Assembly (NCBI GenBank): GCA_003453835.1
Contig: DMMN01000018.1
Coordinates: forward strand, 2,997-10,892
Direction: 5' to 3'
Length of the DNA: 7,896 nucleotides
From: Bacteroidota bacterium
GTDB taxonomy: Bacteria; Bacteroidota; Ignavibacteria; UBA10030
This document shows, piece after piece, positions 5,551-7,896 of this stretch (its first letter is position 1; every line of letters begins with the position of its first letter). The translations under genes and the position numbers were made by a program. Under the pieces are notes generated by a model, which was not told where the DNA came from, made no database searches, and worked only from the letters and a program-made list of their open reading frames with translations.

Positions 5551-7701
5551 TTACTGCACGCCCATCTCGTTCAACAAGTAATCTGCACCGGTGAATTTCT
5601 GCGTCACCCAGAGCACGTAGCGGATGTCTACCCCGATGGAGCGGCTGTAGGATGCGCTCCACGCGTAGTCGTTGATCGTGGCTTCGAACGCACGGTCGAA
5701 GTTCACGCCGACAAGCTCGCCCCGCGCATTGATTATCGGGCTGCCGGAGTTTCCACCCGAGGTGTCCGTGTCGTAGAGGATTGCCACCGGAACATCGTTC
5801 AGCTTCCGGTGCTTGAAGCGGCCGAAGTCCTTTGCCCTGTGAAGATCGACGACCTTTTGCGGAGTATTGAACGGTTCCTCCGCCCTCGTCTTCTCGATCA
5901 CGCCACGCAGCGTCGTGATGGGACCGTAGTGCGTCGCATCGGCGGGCGTGTATCCTTTAACCCTTCCGAACGTCAAGCGGAGCGTCCGGTTCGCGTCGGG
6001 AACGAAACTCGCTTTGAGAAACTGCTGCTTGACGTCCACGAGCAGGGCTGAGAGTCTCGATAACGCCCCTTCTCGTTGCTGCCTCGTCTCGCGGAGTCTC
6101 TGATAGATGGGGTACATCATCATTGCGGCACGAAGGAAAGGATCATTCAATTGCTCCAGCTCGGCGGTCGTCTTCCCGAACGAGGCAAGTAGAAGGCTCT
6201 CGTCTGTCAGTCTTGACTGAGCATAGGCTTGATTGATCGTCTGATCGATCTCCAACTCCGAGCGGCCTTTGAATTGCTTGTCAATCACCTCGATGCGTTG
6301 ATTCTCCGGAAGCGCAAGCGCCTGCATCAAGGTGTGTTTCAGAAACGCTTTGTCGGTGGGCTCATAATAGTTTCTCAGTCCCTGTCGCAGACTCTGCTTC
6401 GTCTCGGCCACGTTGCGCTCCATATACGCCGGGAGGCGCTCGATGTCGGGTTTCTGCATCTCGATCGCAGATTCATAGAGTGTGAGCGCAGAGCTGAGAC
6501 GCTGCGAACTGGAACGGTGATAGTCGAGGATAAGCTCCGCCTCAGCGTGGTCAGACATCTCCCGGTATACTTTTCCAATCCCCTCGAGCACGCTTCCGTA
6601 TTCGGCTTTCCGTTGTGGATCGGCCTCGATGAATTGCTGGAGGAGCTGCTCTTCGTTTCTTTTGTTCTCCACAAGATGCAGGCGCTTCAAGCCGAGGAGC
6701 TTGCCCCTGTAGTTTTTCATCGTGTTTGCGAGGCTCTTGATGCGGGCATCGTGCTTGATCGCTACTTCACGGTTGTTCTTCCCCAACTCCTCCATCGTTC
6801 TGATTTGCCAATCGTAGAGGTTCGCCACGTACGGCAACCGATGGTTCTCTTCGTAGGCGAGATAGAATGATGTCTGATGCCGGAACGTGCGGCCGGGGTA
6901 ACCGAGGAGGAAGACGAAATCACCCTCCTCGACGCCATCGGGATTGACTTTCAAGAATCGTTGAGGATGATACGGAACGTTGCCGGGGGAGTACTCTGCC
7001 GGCGATCCATCTGGGGCCACGTAGGCGCGCATGAACGAGAAGTCGCCGGTGTGTCGCGGCCAAACCCAATTGTCATGCTCGCCGCCAAACTCGCCGATGG
7101 ATCTGGGTGGGACATAAACCAACCGGACATCTTTTAGGTTGGTGTAGATGAAAAGCACGTACGACTTTCCCGCGAACATTTCCGAGACCTCGGCCCGCTT
7201 GCCGGGATTCTTCTTCTCGGTATCGGAGACAATCTCCTTCATCCTTTTGTCGATCGCTTTTGTCCGTTCCGCGAGATCCATCTTGTCGGTCACAGCACTC
7301 AGCACTTCCTTTGAAACGTCGCGATACGATGCGGTGATGCGCACAGTTAATCCTTTTGCGGGAATCTCTTCACCTCGCGTCCGGGAGAGAAGTCCGTTCG
7401 TGATGTAGTCATTCTCCTTTGAGCTGGCGGCCTGCACGGCCCCGAAGGCACAGTGATGATTCGTCAGGATCAACCCGTCCTTTGAGACGAACGATCCCGT
7501 GCATCCCCCAACCATCACAATCGCATCGATGAGGCTAGTGCCGTCGGGGTTGTACAGCTCCTTTGGATCAATCTTGAGGCCTTTGGAGCGGAGCTTCAGC
7601 TTCAGGATGTCGCTGATGGGATACATCCCTTCATCGGCAAGGAGAAAGTTGAAGAGCAGGATGACGATGAAGAAGAGAGAGAGAACGCGTTTGATGGTCA
7701 T
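5551..7701 (-). CDS. Exported S46-family dipeptidyl-peptidase (DPP7/DPP11 type)
   Basis: A 716-residue exported serine exopeptidase, the usual length for S46 enzymes, which remove dipeptides from peptide N-termini in the periplasm. Residues 1-22 are a signal peptide ending FLLA. The chymotrypsin-like domain is split by a helical region (about 290-560). The triad is visible: TNHHC with H83, the GEHDNWVWPRHTGDF block holding the Asp (D220 fits the family's His-Asp spacing better than D210), and GGNSGSP with S652. S1 specificity can be read. DPP11 enzymes, which cleave after Asp/Glu, have an Arg 18 residues beyond the serine, where DPP7 has Gly. Here R670 in GVNFDRAFE lies exactly 18 beyond S652, predicting DPP11-like preference for acidic P1. 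The C-terminal SIGVDIRYVLW block (688-698) is a family hallmark. GAGG lies 5 nt upstream of the ATG. dedA follows after 32 nt. Confidence 0.95.
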   Translation of the reverse strand: MTIKRVLSLFFIVILLFNFLLADEGMYPISDILKLKLRSKGLKIDPKELYNPDGTSLIDAIVMVGGCTGSFVSKDGLILTNHHCAFGAVQAASSKENDYITNGLLSRTRGEEIPAKGLTVRITASYRDVSKEVLSAVTDKMDLAERTKAIDKRMKEIVSDTEKKNPGKRAEVSEMFAGKSYVLFIYTNLKDVRLVYVPPRSIGEFGGEHDNWVWPRHTGDFSFMRAYVAPDGSPAEYSPGNVPYHPQRFLKVNPDGVEEGDFVFLLGYPGRTFRHQTSFYLAYEENHRLPYVANLYDWQIRTMEELGKNNREVAIKHDARIKSLANTMKNYRGKLLGLKRLHLVENKRNEEQLLQQFIEADPQRKAEYGSVLEGIGKVYREMSDHAEAELILDYHRSSSQRLSSALTLYESAIEMQKPDIERLPAYMERNVAETKQSLRQGLRNYYEPTDKAFLKHTLMQALALPENQRIEVIDKQFKGRSELEIDQTINQAYAQSRLTDESLLLASFGKTTAELEQLNDPFLRAAMMMYPIYQRLRETRQQREGALSRLSALLVDVKQQFLKASFVPDANRTLRLTFGRVKGYTPADATHYGPITTLRGVIEKTRAEEPFNTPQKVVDLHRAKDFGRFKHRKLNDVPVAILYDTDTSGGNSGSPIINARGELVGVNFDRAFEATINDYAWSASYSRSIGVDIRYVLWVTQKFTGADYLLNEMGVQ

Positions 7702-7734
7702 AGGAACCTCAGGTTGTGGGACAACGACGGGGAA

Positions 7735-7763
7735 AGTTTATCGAATTTTTGCCGAAAAGCCAA
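7735..7763 (-). promoter_or_regulatory. Candidate sigma-70-type promoter for the S46-dedA unit
   Basis: On the minus strand TTGGCT (7758-7763, 4 of 6 matches to the -35 box) is followed after exactly 17 nt by TAAACT (7735-7740, 4 of 6 matches to the -10 box). Transcription would start near 7728, giving a leader of about 27 nt that contains the GAGG ribosome binding site. Position and spacing fit, but the match is moderate. Confidence 0.35.
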
Positions 7764-7837
7764 TGGAGGAAAGCAGAGGATCGGTGATCTCTTTGCAGCC
7801 ACCGCAAGGGGGTGCAGGAAGTACGTCCCGAGTCCCC

Positions 7838-7896
7838 ATGATTCAAGACAAGCTGCCGGTCGATCTCAATATTCTCAAGTTGACCGCCTCAGGAAA
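7838..7896 (+). CDS. Possible 5' end of a divergent gene, cut by the window edge
   Basis: An ATG at 7838 opens a frame of 19 codons to the window end, beginning MIQDKLPVDLNILKL. It would be divergent from the S46 gene. No clear Shine-Dalgarno sequence precedes it, and a stretch this short cannot be assigned to a family. On the opposite strand the same bases give a short frame that closes with TGA, so an upstream minus-strand gene ending here is an equal alternative. Confidence 0.15.
   Translation, partial: MIQDKLPVDLNILKLTASG

Noticed and set aside
4892..5581. Plus-strand open frame (229 codons) opposite dedA
   Set aside because: It is antisense to a convincing DedA protein. The product is highly charged with no motif and reflects the complement of hydrophobic codons.
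5519..5662. 48-residue N-terminal extension of dedA to an upstream ATG
   Set aside because: The extension overlaps the S46 coding end, is Arg/His-rich and not membrane-like. The ATG at 5518 has a ribosome binding site and gives the standard family length.
6229..6870. Plus-strand open frame (213 codons) opposite the S46 gene
   Set aside because: It lies wholly within the helical insert of the S46 peptidase on the other strand and shows no family motif.

Overview
The window comes from a bacterial chromosome of moderate GC content, judged about 50-55% by eye. An exported S46 peptidase of the dipeptidyl-peptidase 7/11 type, a secreted stand-alone S9 hydrolase, AT-rich hairpin and repeat clusters between genes, and a decayed VapBC-like module together suggest the FCB group (Bacteroidota or Ignavibacteriota and relatives). 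That is an inference from gene types. Usable Shine-Dalgarno sequences precede three genes (AAGGAG before the S9 gene, GAGG before the S46 gene, GAAGGG before dedA), so this is not the SD-poor pattern of many Bacteroides.

Layout from left to right. Positions 1-211 hold no gene but contain two tandem perfect hairpins. The minus strand from 2456 down to 212 carries a two-gene unit: a RidA-family protein, then a secreted metallophosphoesterase fused to a PQQ-type beta-propeller, overlapping by 17 nt. Positions 2457-2750 are a dense block of direct repeats, inverted repeats and hairpins. A secreted S9 alpha/beta-hydrolase peptidase occupies 3839-2751 (-). Positions 3840-4164 are a divergent spacer. 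On the plus strand, 4165-4389 is an AbrB/MazE-like antitoxin, and the start of a PIN-domain toxin overlaps its stop codon but breaks off after about 19 recognisable residues. Positions 4467-4861 hold no convincing gene but include an 11-bp perfect inverted repeat. The minus-strand unit from 7701 to 4862 encodes the S46 peptidase followed 32 nt later by a DedA-family membrane protein. The right edge (7702-7896) holds the S46 promoter region and perhaps the start of a divergent gene.

How the genes fit together. The S46 enzyme probably trims dipeptides from the N-termini of peptides in the periplasm, and the S9 hydrolase is a second exported peptidase or esterase, so peptide scavenging is a shared theme. 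DedA would maintain the membrane and may recycle lipid carriers. The RidA-like protein lacks the arginine of the canonical imine deaminase, so its job is open, as is the substrate of its exported phosphoesterase partner. No complete new defence or mobile system is evident. The least ordinary parts are the interrupted toxin-antitoxin locus, the repeat block at 2499-2743, and the RidA/phosphoesterase-propeller pair.
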